Positions 42,534-50,267 of a stretch of DNA of 64,000 nucleotides are shown here, piece by piece (position 1 is the first letter of the stretch; every line of letters begins with the position of its first letter). A program made the position numbers and the translations under genes. The notes under the pieces were generated by a model. It did no database searches. It was not told where the DNA came from and worked only from the letters and a program-made list of their open reading frames with translations. Origin of the DNA: Oscillospiraceae bacterium (lineage in GTDB: Bacteria; Bacillota; Clostridia; Oscillospirales; Oscillospiraceae); assembly GCA_009780235.1 (NCBI GenBank), contig WRAK01000006.1, forward strand, positions 28,023 to 92,022, read 5' to 3'.

Positions 42534-43864
42534 GATGTTCCTCCTTTGGCTTGGATTTCGATGTGTGTATCGGTCACCGCTGTCACAACGCCGGAAATGC
42601 CGGTGTGGACGGGGGAGCCTAGCTGCCCCTCGGCGACGGTGCCGATGGCGTCTCCCGCCGTGACCGCTTGGCCGACGGTGACGCATGCCGTACACGGTGC
42701 GCCGATGTGTTGCTTGAGGGGGATTTTGACCCGCTCAATCGGCAGGATGCCGTCCTCCATCGGGGCGGGGACATCGTATTTCTTGAGGCCCAGACGAGTG
42801 ATCATCCGAGCTGTGGGTAGGTTTTTGTATGGCCGCTCGTCCGACGCGCCGCGGGATTCCCGTTTCTCGAACGGAACCTTGTTCCGCAAGAACTCGCCCT
42901 TGAGCTTGCCCATGATGCGGTGCGGCATGAGTTCCATGTTGCAGGCGAAGTAGGTGCAGATGCCGCATTCACAGCAGCTGACAATCTCCTCCGGTGGCAG
43001 ACCGTCCCCCTTGCCGTAGGCCAGCGCACGCATGGCCTTGTGGGGAGAAGTCCCCAGTCCCAAGGTGTTGCGGGGACAGAGCATGGTGCATTGGTTACAC
43101 TGACAACACACCGAGCGGGACAGGCGGATTTGGTTCTCAAGCGGAGCCGTTTTTTTACCGATTAGACTGTGCGTGGTCGGGAGGACGATGATGCCGCCCA
43201 ATATTTTGGTCACGGGCGTATCCCAATCCGTAGTGACGGCACCCATCGCGGGGCCGCCGAGGATGACGGCGTAGTCACCGCTCTCAGCGGGGCCTTTGGC
43301 GTGTGCAATCAGGCGGCGGATGGGCGTGCCGATGGGGACTTGTACTGTCGTCGGCCGTTCCACCGCACCTGTGATGGTGACATATTTGTGTGTGACGGGT
43401 GTGCTCTTGTCCACGGCGTTTGTGATACCGACCAGCGTACTCACATTCAGCACCACGGCACCCGCGTGGATGGGAATCCCGCCCACGGGTACGACGCGGC
43501 CTGTGACCTCGTAGACCAGAGCCTGCTCGTCCCCTGCGGGGTAGTAGTTGTCGATGAGTTGGAGGGTGATGTTAGCAACGCCGTTTAGCGCAGACTGTAA
43601 GTTGCTGACCGCCTGTTTATACTTCTCTTTCAGGCAAATCACACCCCGCACGGCCCCCGTGAGTGCCACGGCGATTTGCATCCCCCGCACGACTTCTGCG
43701 GCGTAACGTTCCATCACCTGTTGGTCAACCCGCAGGAGCGGTTCGCACTCGGCACCGTTTGCGATGACGACCTCGGCCTGCGCCGCAAGCTTCACATGGG
43801 TCGGAAACCCCGCGCCGCCTGCGCCGACAACACCTGCCGCTTTGATTTTGTCTAGGTTTGACAT
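42530..43864 (-). CDS. pduS: PduS/RnfC-like iron-sulfur flavoprotein
   Basis: 444 residues: N-terminal GVVGAGGAGFPTHVKL (nucleotide/FMN-type loop), SLBB-like middle, and two [4Fe-4S] motifs CCQCNQCTMLCPRN and CCECGICTYFAC. In Pdu systems PduS reduces cobalamin, but no B12 enzyme is present here. With the PduT-like shell protein it more likely moves electrons from NADH inside the compartment to the outside (inference). Confidence 0.88.
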   Translation of the reverse strand: MSNLDKIKAAGVVGAGGAGFPTHVKLAAQAEVVIANGAECEPLLRVDQQVMERYAAEVVRGMQIAVALTGAVRGVICLKEKYKQAVSNLQSALNGVANITLQLIDNYYPAGDEQALVYEVTGRVVPVGGIPIHAGAVVLNVSTLVGITNAVDKSTPVTHKYVTITGAVERPTTVQVPIGTPIRRLIAHAKGPAESGDYAVILGGPAMGAVTTDWDTPVTKILGGIIVLPTTHSLIGKKTAPLENQIRLSRSVCCQCNQCTMLCPRNTLGLGTSPHKAMRALAYGKGDGLPPEEIVSCCECGICTYFACNMELMPHRIMGKLKGEFLRNKVPFEKRESRGASDERPYKNLPTARMITRLGLKKYDVPAPMEDGILPIERVKIPLKQHIGAPCTACVTVGQAVTAGDAIGTVAEGQLGSPVHTGISGVVTAVTDTHIEIQAKGGTS

Positions 43865-43888
43865 ACTATAACCTCTATCATCAACGTT

Positions 43889-43966
43889 GTGGGGGCGGCC
43901 ATTGGCCGTCCGTTAACATACGCTGTGCAATTTGGGAGACGACGGACGGCCAATGGCCGTCCCTGC
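43889..43966. repeat. Palindromic repeat, GGGGGCGGCCATTGGCC variant
   Basis: GTGGGGGCGGCCATTGGCCG and GGACGGCCAATGGCCGTCCC in inverted orientation between pduS and the aldehyde dehydrogenase gene. Same arms as at 57807. Confidence 0.88.
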
Positions 43967-43968
43967 AA

Positions 43969-45378
43969 TTAAATAATCCGAAACGACCCCGACAGCGTAC
44001 ATCGTCTCGACCGCACGAAGTTTTTTGCAGACGTCAGCCCCTCACCTGTAGGCGTAGAGATGGTCAGCGTCGTATACCCCTCGCCCTCGAAGCCGAGACC
44101 TGCGAAAGACGGGGCATTTTTGACGAAAATCGTCGTATCCAACGCTCTTGCTGCAAATGTGAGGTTGTCTACATTCTTCGAGTGCATGATGGCGGTGTGG
44201 AGGTAGCCGTTTTCTGCGATTACCGCCTGTTTGACGGCCTCTTGGAAGCTGTCTGCGGCGACGATTGGCACGATGGGCATGAGCATCTCCGTTGCAACAA
44301 GGGGATGATCGGCCTGACAGCGGCAGATGACGAGCACGGGGTCTTTCGCTGTGTGGATGCCGCTTTCGGTGAGGATGTGTTTTGCGCTGCGGCCGACGAA
44401 TGCCCGACTGGGCGCGTAGCCGTGTTCGCCTTTGGTGAGAACGGTGTCCGCGATTTTCTGCATCTCCGCTTCATCGGCGAGATAGGCTCCGGCGGCGACC
44501 ATACCGTCTATGAGCCTGTCAGCCACGGGGCGCAGGACGAAGACTTCTTTTTCTGCGATGCAGAGGACGTTGTTGTCAAAGGATGCACCGCGCACGATGT
44601 CCTTGGCGGCCTTGTCGATATCTGCCGTCTCATCCACGATGACGGGCGGGTTGCCGGGGCCTGCGGCGATGACTTTCTTGCCGCTCTTCATGGCGAGTGC
44701 CACAACCGCCTCACCGCCTGTGATGGCGAGGATGCGAATCTGCGGGTGATCCATGAGCTCTTTCCCGGTTTTCGCGGTGGGGTCTTTGATGGTGCCGAGC
44801 AGACTGCCGATGCCGCAAACTTTGAAGATGGCCTGGTTCAGTATCCGCACGGCTTCATTGGATGCTTTCTTCGCGCCGGGGTGGGGGTTGAACACCACGC
44901 CGTTTGCGCCTGTAACCATGCTGATGCTGTTGTTGATGACCGTAGCGGTCGGGTTGGTAGACGGCGTGATGGAGCCGATGACGCCATAGGGCGCGCCCTC
45001 GACCAGCGTGAGGCCGTCGTCCCCTGTGTAGGTGCGGGGTTCGAAATCCTCCAACCCGGGCGTTTTGTTGGCGGCGAGTTGGTTCTTGAGGGTTTTGTGC
45101 GCCACGTTGCCGTAGCCTGTCTCCTCGTGCGCAAGCCGGGCCAAGTGTTCGGCGTTGTCCAAGGCCGCTGTCCGCATGGCGGCGATGACTTCAGCTCGGA
45201 CTTTAATCGGCAGCAGGACAAACTCCGCCTGACAGGCCGAGACGGTGGCGACTGCTTCGTCCACAGTTGCGTACAGTCCGTTGCCCGATGCGGATACAGG
45301 GGAATAGGCGGGGAAAGATGACTTTGTACCCGCCATCTCGGAGAGGATGCTTTTGATTTGAGAATCTGTAAGTGCCAT
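43969..45378 (-). CDS. eutE: CoA-acylating aldehyde dehydrogenase, BMC type (PduP/EutE)
   Basis: 469 residues. Oxidises acetaldehyde to acetyl-CoA with NAD and CoA. Catalytic C273 in FDNNVLCIAEKE; the nucleotide region is near GVIGSITPSTNP (133-143). The N-terminal helix MALTDSQIKSILSEMAG, followed by a linker, has the form of an encapsulation peptide. Takes the acetaldehyde made by DeoC. Start behind GGAGG. Confidence 0.94.
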   Translation of the reverse strand: MALTDSQIKSILSEMAGTKSSFPAYSPVSASGNGLYATVDEAVATVSACQAEFVLLPIKVRAEVIAAMRTAALDNAEHLARLAHEETGYGNVAHKTLKNQLAANKTPGLEDFEPRTYTGDDGLTLVEGAPYGVIGSITPSTNPTATVINNSISMVTGANGVVFNPHPGAKKASNEAVRILNQAIFKVCGIGSLLGTIKDPTAKTGKELMDHPQIRILAITGGEAVVALAMKSGKKVIAAGPGNPPVIVDETADIDKAAKDIVRGASFDNNVLCIAEKEVFVLRPVADRLIDGMVAAGAYLADEAEMQKIADTVLTKGEHGYAPSRAFVGRSAKHILTESGIHTAKDPVLVICRCQADHPLVATEMLMPIVPIVAADSFQEAVKQAVIAENGYLHTAIMHSKNVDNLTFAARALDTTIFVKNAPSFAGLGFEGEGYTTLTISTPTGEGLTSAKNFVRSRRCTLSGSFRII

Positions 45379-45428
45379 GGGAAAACCTCCGGTTTTTCAA
45401 TTAGCAATTAGCAATGAGCAATTAACAA

Positions 45429-45749
45429 TTAGCGTACAAGTTCTATGCCCAAGTCTCTTGCTTTATCCGCCGCCAGCGGGGTGATGATGGTGCCTTTTGC
45501 GAGCTGCAGATGCGTCTGCCCTTGCCCATGCAGGGCGATGATGTCTTCTTCTAACAACAGGCCTTTCGCCTGTGGAGTTTCCGTTTTATCTGTTTTCTTT
45601 GAGCCGCAGCCTCCGCCGCAACAGCCGGACTTTGCGTTCGGTTGCTGTGTCTCCCGTAATTTGTGGGTCAGCAGGAGGATGAGGAGTTCATCGGCGTGTT
45701 CCAGTACTGTGGCCTCCACCAAACGGCGGATGTCTTGTCTTGTCATCAT
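45429..45749 (-). CDS. BMC-operon Cys-rich protein of unknown function (106 aa)
   Basis: The N-terminal amphipathic helix (RRLVEATVLEHADELLILLL) resembles an encapsulation or shell-binding peptide. A linker with C43, C44 and C48 (SGCCGGGCGSKK) and a C-terminal module (AKGTIITPLAADKARDLGIE) follow. Part of the operon between the aldehyde dehydrogenase and the PduL-like gene. The Cys cluster might bind a metal or Fe-S cluster; I do not recognise the family. Confidence 0.7.
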   Translation of the reverse strand: MMTRQDIRRLVEATVLEHADELLILLLTHKLRETQQPNAKSGCCGGGCGSKKTDKTETPQAKGLLLEEDIIALHGQGQTHLQLAKGTIITPLAADKARDLGIELVR

Positions 45750-45761
45750 GGACTTGCCCCC

Positions 45762-46364
45762 TTACGGGTGTGTTTTGAGTAGTTGTACAACCTGACCGTC
45801 CGTGAGTGCGGCGGCACAGGCCTCGTCGCTGTCTAAGTAGAGGGCGGGGGTGTCTCCTTTGCCGACGCACACGAGGACGTTGCCCAGTATGAGACTGCGG
45901 TCGTCATTCTTGACCTTTGCCCAGATGCGCTCGCCGCCGGTCAGACCATAGGCTTCCGCACAAGTGGGGCAGAGACGTAACCGTCTCGGCGGGGCATAGA
46001 CGTCGCCGTCTAGCGTGACCTTGCCGTCCGATCCGTAGAGGATGCAGTCTGCGCCTCGTCTCGGGGAGCCGCTCCAAATCGGGAGGCCTTTGATGCCGAT
46101 ACGCATGGCCTCGGTGTAGCTGAGTTCTGCGCGGGTTTGGTCGGCATCGCCCGATGCGACGGGCAGTTTCATCTCCCCTTTGGGACCGGAGATGCGCACG
46201 GTATTTGCCGGGGCGTCGCCGAAGAGAATGGCTTTATGCCGTGCGCTCAAATAAATCTGTGCCGGGACTTCATACGCAAGGGCGTACAACTCGCCGTTTA
46301 ATCGAGCCGAGGTGAGGAGCAGGTCTTTTGCAACCTCTTGCTGAAGCTCTTTGCGTATCTCCAT
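45762..46364 (-). CDS. PduL-like phosphotransacylase homologue lacking most zinc ligands
   Basis: 200 residues. The double beta-barrel pattern of PduL is recognisable: VPAQIYLSARHKAILFG, ISGPKGEMKLPV, QTRAELSYTEAMRIGIKGLP, GKVTLDGDVYAPPRRLRLCP. The usual RHVH motif reads RHKA (only H43 kept), and the second, RHIH, reads RRLR (about 127-130), so zinc-based catalysis looks impaired. It may be a structural or regulatory relic, or use other ligands (C132, C135). Its stop overlaps the tpiA side by one base. Confidence 0.7.
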   Translation of the reverse strand: MEIRKELQQEVAKDLLLTSARLNGELYALAYEVPAQIYLSARHKAILFGDAPANTVRISGPKGEMKLPVASGDADQTRAELSYTEAMRIGIKGLPIWSGSPRRGADCILYGSDGKVTLDGDVYAPPRRLRLCPTCAEAYGLTGGERIWAKVKNDDRSLILGNVLVCVGKGDTPALYLDSDEACAAALTDGQVVQLLKTHP

Positions 46365-47110
46365 TACGGCACCTGATCAATGATAGCCTTCAAGCTGTCC
46401 ACTTTGAGACCCGCACGGCCGATCAAGAAACCGTCTACGGAATCAATGGCCGCAAGCTCTGCCGCGTTCTCGGGTTTTGCGCTGCCGCCGTAGAGGAGGG
46501 GGATATTGCATCCCGCCCCGCCGAATTGTTCGACCAGCACTCTGCGAATCCAACCCATGGTTTCCCGCACTTGCTCCACCGTGGCCGCTTGACCGGAGCC
46601 GATGGCCCAGACGGGTTCATAGGCGATGATAAGCGGCTCCGCCCGTACGCCGATGAGGCCTGCGACGATTTGTTGGGTGAGCACTTTGTGATATGCACCG
46701 CTTGTGCGCTCTTCCATCTCCTCACCGATGCAGACCAAGGGTGTGAGGCCGTGGCGTTGTGCCGCGCGGACTTTGAGGTTGACCTCTACGTCCGTCTCGC
46801 CGAAGAGTGTGCGGCGTTTGGAATGGCCTACGATGACGTGGGTGCCGCCTGCGTCTTTAATCATGGGAGCGGAGATTTCTCCTGTATAGGCACCCTCTTC
46901 CTCCCAGTACATGTTCTGTGCGCCGACGATGATGCCTTTGCGCCGTGTCTCTTCCGCAATGGCACAAATTGCCGTGGCGGGGGCGAAGAGCATGAGCTCG
47001 GCCTTGTTTGCGAGGGACTGGTCAATGCTATGTACGAACTCCTGCGCTTGCGTGTTGGTCATGTACATTTTCCAGTTGGGTGCGACGATGAATTTCTTGT
47101 TTTTCTGCAT
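46364..47110 (-). CDS. tpiA: Triose-phosphate isomerase
   Basis: 248 residues: N-terminal APNWKMYMTN with the active Lys, IVGHSKRRTLFGE with the active His, AYEPVWAIGSG with the active Glu, and LLYGGSAKPEN. Converts glyceraldehyde 3-phosphate, the second DeoC product, to DHAP. First gene of the BMC operon; start 47110 behind GGAGGT. No encapsulation peptide visible, so it probably works outside the shell. Confidence 0.96.
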   Translation of the reverse strand: MQKNKKFIVAPNWKMYMTNTQAQEFVHSIDQSLANKAELMLFAPATAICAIAEETRRKGIIVGAQNMYWEEEGAYTGEISAPMIKDAGGTHVIVGHSKRRTLFGETDVEVNLKVRAAQRHGLTPLVCIGEEMEERTSGAYHKVLTQQIVAGLIGVRAEPLIIAYEPVWAIGSGQAATVEQVRETMGWIRRVLVEQFGGAGCNIPLLYGGSAKPENAAELAAIDSVDGFLIGRAGLKVDSLKAIIDQVP

Positions 47111-47174
47111 CACATTACCTCCATATTTATAGCGAGGAACATTTGATACTCGCCCAGTTACTTTTGTAAGGTAT

Positions 47175-47203
47175 ATCCTAGCATTTTTTAAAGAAAATGT
47201 CAA
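47175..47203 (-). promoter_or_regulatory. Promoter of the BMC operon
   Basis: Minus strand TTGACA (47203-47198), 17-bp spacer, TAGGAT (47180-47175), 65 bp before the tpiA start. Confidence 0.65.
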
Positions 47204-47230
47204 GAGAAAATACAGAATTTATTACCGCAG

Positions 47231-47266
47231 TTGACAAATGTGCATGATGGGGTATAATATGTGCAT
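47231..47266 (+). promoter_or_regulatory. Promoter and direct-repeat operator of the SorC/DeoR regulator gene
   Basis: TTGACA (47231-47236), 16 bp, TATAAT (47253-47258). ATGTGCAT occurs at 47238-47245 and again at 47259-47266, starts 21 bp apart (two helical turns), flanking the -10. This suggests autoregulation by the SorC-family protein. Confidence 0.65.
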
Positions 47267-47297
47267 AGAGAGTTCTATATATTGGGGGTGTAGAGAT

Positions 47298-48257
47298 TTG
47301 GAATTGGATTATAAGCGAATTGACCTGCTCGTGAGCGTAGCGACACTATATTATGAGCACGGGTATAATCAGAATCAAATTGCCCAGAAGCTTGGGCTGT
47401 CACGGCCGTATATTTCCAAGCTCATTGCCGAGGCGCGGGAGCGGGGGATCGTCACGATTCAAATTCACGACCCCGCCGGGGTTGAGACGCCTTTGGAGCG
47501 GGACTTGCGGCAGCGGTTTGGGCTGCGTAAGGTCATCGTGGTACCGCAGACGCCGGAGGCACCGCTGACGAAAGTCGGACAGGCGGCGGCGCGGTATTTG
47601 AACAGCATCGTGTCTGCGGGCGATATTGTCGGTGTCGGTTGGGGGGCGACGATGTACACGGCGGCGCGGAGTGCGGCTCTGCGGCGGGATTTGAGCGATG
47701 TGACCGTCGTCCAGCTCTGCGGCGGCATCAGCAACTTAGAGCGCAGCATCTATGCGAATGAGATACCCAAACTCTTTGCCGATGCCTTCTCCGGCACGCC
47801 GTATATTCTGCCGCTCCCGGCGATTGTGGACGACAGCGAGGTCAAGCGTTCCATCCTGACCGACCACAACATCGGGCGTGTTATGGAGGTCGCCGCACGG
47901 GCAAATATTGCGATGTTCACGCTGGGTAAGTCCGCCGCCGACAGCGCGCTGACCCATGCGGGTTATCTCGCCGACAGTCAGCTCAAGCGGTTGGATGAGG
48001 CGGGGGCCGTGGGGGACATCTGCTGTCATTTCATTGACGAACACGGCCGCCTCTGTGACCCGGAGTTGGATGCGAGAACCATCGGTCTCCCGCCGGAGGA
48101 GCTCAGGCGCAAGGAACACCGTATTGCTGTGGCAATTGGAATGTCAAAGGTGCGGAGCATCTGCGGCGCGCTGCGAGGCGGGTATGCTACGGAGTTGATT
48201 ACGAACGAGGATACTGCCGCCGCCGTAATGCGGCGGTTGGACGAGATAGACGCATGA
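47298..48257 (+). CDS. deoR: SorC/DeoR-type sugar-phosphate-responsive regulator
   Basis: 319 residues; TTG start with GGGGGTG 7 bases upstream. The N-terminal HTH (YNQNQIAQKLGLSRPYISKLIAEA, about 24-46) is followed by a SorC effector domain (GDIVGVGWGATMYTAA, PLPAIVDD). Some SorC proteins, such as B. subtilis DeoR, sense deoxyribose 5-phosphate. Divergent from the DeoC-containing BMC operon, so that ligand is likely. Overlaps the next gene by ATGA. Confidence 0.88.
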   Translation: MELDYKRIDLLVSVATLYYEHGYNQNQIAQKLGLSRPYISKLIAEARERGIVTIQIHDPAGVETPLERDLRQRFGLRKVIVVPQTPEAPLTKVGQAAARYLNSIVSAGDIVGVGWGATMYTAARSAALRRDLSDVTVVQLCGGISNLERSIYANEIPKLFADAFSGTPYILPLPAIVDDSEVKRSILTDHNIGRVMEVAARANIAMFTLGKSAADSALTHAGYLADSQLKRLDEAGAVGDICCHFIDEHGRLCDPELDARTIGLPPEELRRKEHRIAVAIGMSKVRSICGALRGGYATELITNEDTAAAVMRRLDEIDA

Positions 48258-48967
48258 ACAGGCGGACAATTTGGAAAAGAATAGGTGCGCTGTTCCTTGC
48301 GGCTTTGCTGTTTGCGCAGACCGCAAGTCCTGCCATTGCGCAGACGCCCCCGCCGCCTGTGCGGCGCATTGCGCTGACCTTTGACGACGGGCCTACGGAG
48401 TACACGAGACGGCTGCTTGATGCGTTAGCGGCGCGGGATGTACAAGCGACCTTTTTCGTGTTGGGCAGTCGGGTGGTCGAACGCCCGGATTTGGCGGCGC
48501 GGATTGTAGCGGAGGGGCATGAGATTGGGAACCACTCCCTTTGGCATCCTGACCTCACCGCCATGTCTGCCGCGGGAGTTCGGAATCAGATTCGGTGGAC
48601 GAATGACATCATCGAATGGGCCACGGGCGTGCGGCCTGTGGTGTTTCGTCCGCCGTACGGGTGGAATAATCGGACCGTGCGCACTATTGCGGCGGAGTTT
48701 GATTTCCCCTTGGTGCTGTGGTCTGTGGACACGAGGGACTGGGAAGTGAAGCGGGTGGACGCTATCCTGCACCACATTGCGGACGGGGACAGGGTGCGGA
48801 TTCGGGAGTGGGATATCATCCTGATGCACGACAGATTTGAGACCACGGTGGACGCCGCCGCGCTTGCGGTGGATTTGCTGTTGGAGGCGGGGTTTACGTT
48901 TGTGACGGTGTCGGAGCTGCTTGCGGAACGTGAAGACGAGGTGCGGGCGGGGCGGGTGTATCGGTAG
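48254..48967 (+). CDS. Polysaccharide deacetylase (NodB domain), exported
   Basis: 237 residues. Signal peptide: RRTIWKR, then hydrophobic IGALFLAALLFAQTA with an AIA-Q cleavage region near 29. The NodB domain runs ALTFDDGPTEYT (catalytic Asp pair), HEIGNHSLWHPDL (metal His pair), RPPYGWNN, LWSVDTRDW and IILMHD. Probably acts on peptidoglycan or another cell-wall glycan. ATGA overlap with the regulator gene; no evident functional link. Confidence 0.92.
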   Translation: MNRRTIWKRIGALFLAALLFAQTASPAIAQTPPPPVRRIALTFDDGPTEYTRRLLDALAARDVQATFFVLGSRVVERPDLAARIVAEGHEIGNHSLWHPDLTAMSAAGVRNQIRWTNDIIEWATGVRPVVFRPPYGWNNRTVRTIAAEFDFPLVLWSVDTRDWEVKRVDAILHHIADGDRVRIREWDIILMHDRFETTVDAAALAVDLLLEAGFTFVTVSELLAEREDEVRAGRVYR

Positions 48968-49061
48968 ATGCTGCGTGGAATCTTGCAGGAATAAATCTAA
49001 AGTCCCTGTATGACAATGATGTCCTTAGCCGTTTGTCAAGAGGAACTTTTTTAAGACAGGA

Positions 49062-49109
49062 AAAACCCTTTGAAATAAGGCTTGGAATTACCTTGTTTCA
49101 AAGGGTTTT
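49062..49109. terminator. Bidirectional terminator
   Basis: AAAACCCTTTGAAA (49062-49075) pairs with TTTCAAAGGGTTTT (49096-49109). It separates the deacetylase gene from the convergent SHOCT gene. Confidence 0.8.
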
Positions 49110-49207
49110 CTCTTTATTCGCTGTTCAAAATTTCGCCCATCACGCTATGGGGCGGGGTGGTGCTGTACTATGCTATTTGCTTATACTATCATCGTTTTAT
49201 TATAAAG

Positions 49208-50023
49208 CTACAGCCCGAGCAACTGTTTCTTTTTTGCGTCAAACTCTTCCTGTGTAATCACACCGCTGTCAAGTAGTGACTTAAACTTCGCCAATTCGTC
49301 GGCACTGCTGATTTGCGGTGCCGCGCTTGTTGCCGCCTCGCTTTGTTGTTGTGCCGCAAGCATTTGGGTGAGTGTATCGTACAATGCTTCTATTTGGGCA
49401 ATGTTGGGTTTATAATCCTGCAATGAATTAAAATCATAAATCTCTTTACGCAATCTGTCACCTTCTTTGTCCAGGGTTCCCACCATACCTTTACTGGTAT
49501 AATGCTTGCGTAATGCAAAAGGATAGTAGGAAGTGACATCGCAATAACCTGTCCTAGGTATTTTTTTGTATAATAAAGCCTCCACACGCGGGTTATTAAA
49601 ATCTTTCGTGTTAATAACCAAAGAAACTCCGTTAATTGCGGTATTTGATGTGACTGTACCACTTGTAATGGAACTGCCTATTACCGCGCCAAGTGCTCCG
49701 CCAAGCAATCCGCCGACAATAGCACCCCCGGCTCCGCCGCTTACGTGCGTTGTTTCATCGCCATCAATTTCAATGTCAAAATCATTGATTTGGCTAATAT
49801 GGAAGAGTTCAAGCCGCTCCTGCTGTTCAGGCACGATTGAAGTTTTGAATGCACCAATTTTTGCTTTGCGTTCTGGCTCATGCGGATAATAAACCGCAAT
49901 ATACCCATCTTTCGAAACTGCAATCTGAGTAAATAGCCCTTCAAAATGTTTGACATTTTGCGTCAAATTATTTGCAGCAAGAAGCCCATGATATCCGCTT
50001 TGAGTCGTAATGTTGTTTGACAT
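49208..50023 (-). CDS. SHOCT-domain protein
   Basis: 271 residues, AT-rich. The C-terminal SHOCT motif SADELAKFKSLLDSGVITQEE ... FDAKKKQLLGL is clear. A glycine-rich hydrophobic stretch (GGAGGAIVGGLLGGALGAVIG, about 96-116) may insert in or contact the membrane. The start at 50023 follows GGGAGGGAA. Function unknown; SHOCT modules are usually oligomerisation or localisation signals. Confidence 0.8.
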   Translation of the reverse strand: MSNNITTQSGYHGLLAANNLTQNVKHFEGLFTQIAVSKDGYIAVYYPHEPERKAKIGAFKTSIVPEQQERLELFHISQINDFDIEIDGDETTHVSGGAGGAIVGGLLGGALGAVIGSSITSGTVTSNTAINGVSLVINTKDFNNPRVEALLYKKIPRTGYCDVTSYYPFALRKHYTSKGMVGTLDKEGDRLRKEIYDFNSLQDYKPNIAQIEALYDTLTQMLAAQQQSEAATSAAPQISSADELAKFKSLLDSGVITQEEFDAKKKQLLGL

Positions 50024-50216
50024 GATTGTTCCCTCCCATAATGTTATCTTACTTGTGTTCAGCGACAGGCAACACCGCCTATTATAAATTTCCCCGTGCG
50101 CCCCAAGCGGAGCTATGGGGCGCACAAAAGAATCCTACTGCGAATTATACCACGTCGGCGGCCCAAAGTCTACCACTTACAAAACGAGGGCTTCGGGCCG
50201 GGACTTTCTATCGCAA

Positions 50217-50248
50217 AAAAGAGCCGCAACCCAATCGGGTTGCGGCTC
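50217..50248 (-). terminator. Terminator downstream of nifJ
   Basis: On the minus strand GAGCCGCAACCC-gatt-GGGTTGCGGCTC followed by TTTTTT. Confidence 0.88.
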
Positions 50249-50267
50249 TTCCTCGCATCAGGCGGTC

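Noticed and set aside
43858..45321. 487-codon plus-strand frame opposite the aldehyde dehydrogenase
   Set aside because: Antisense shadow; the N-terminus reads palindromic repeat sequence and the rest mirrors the dehydrogenase.
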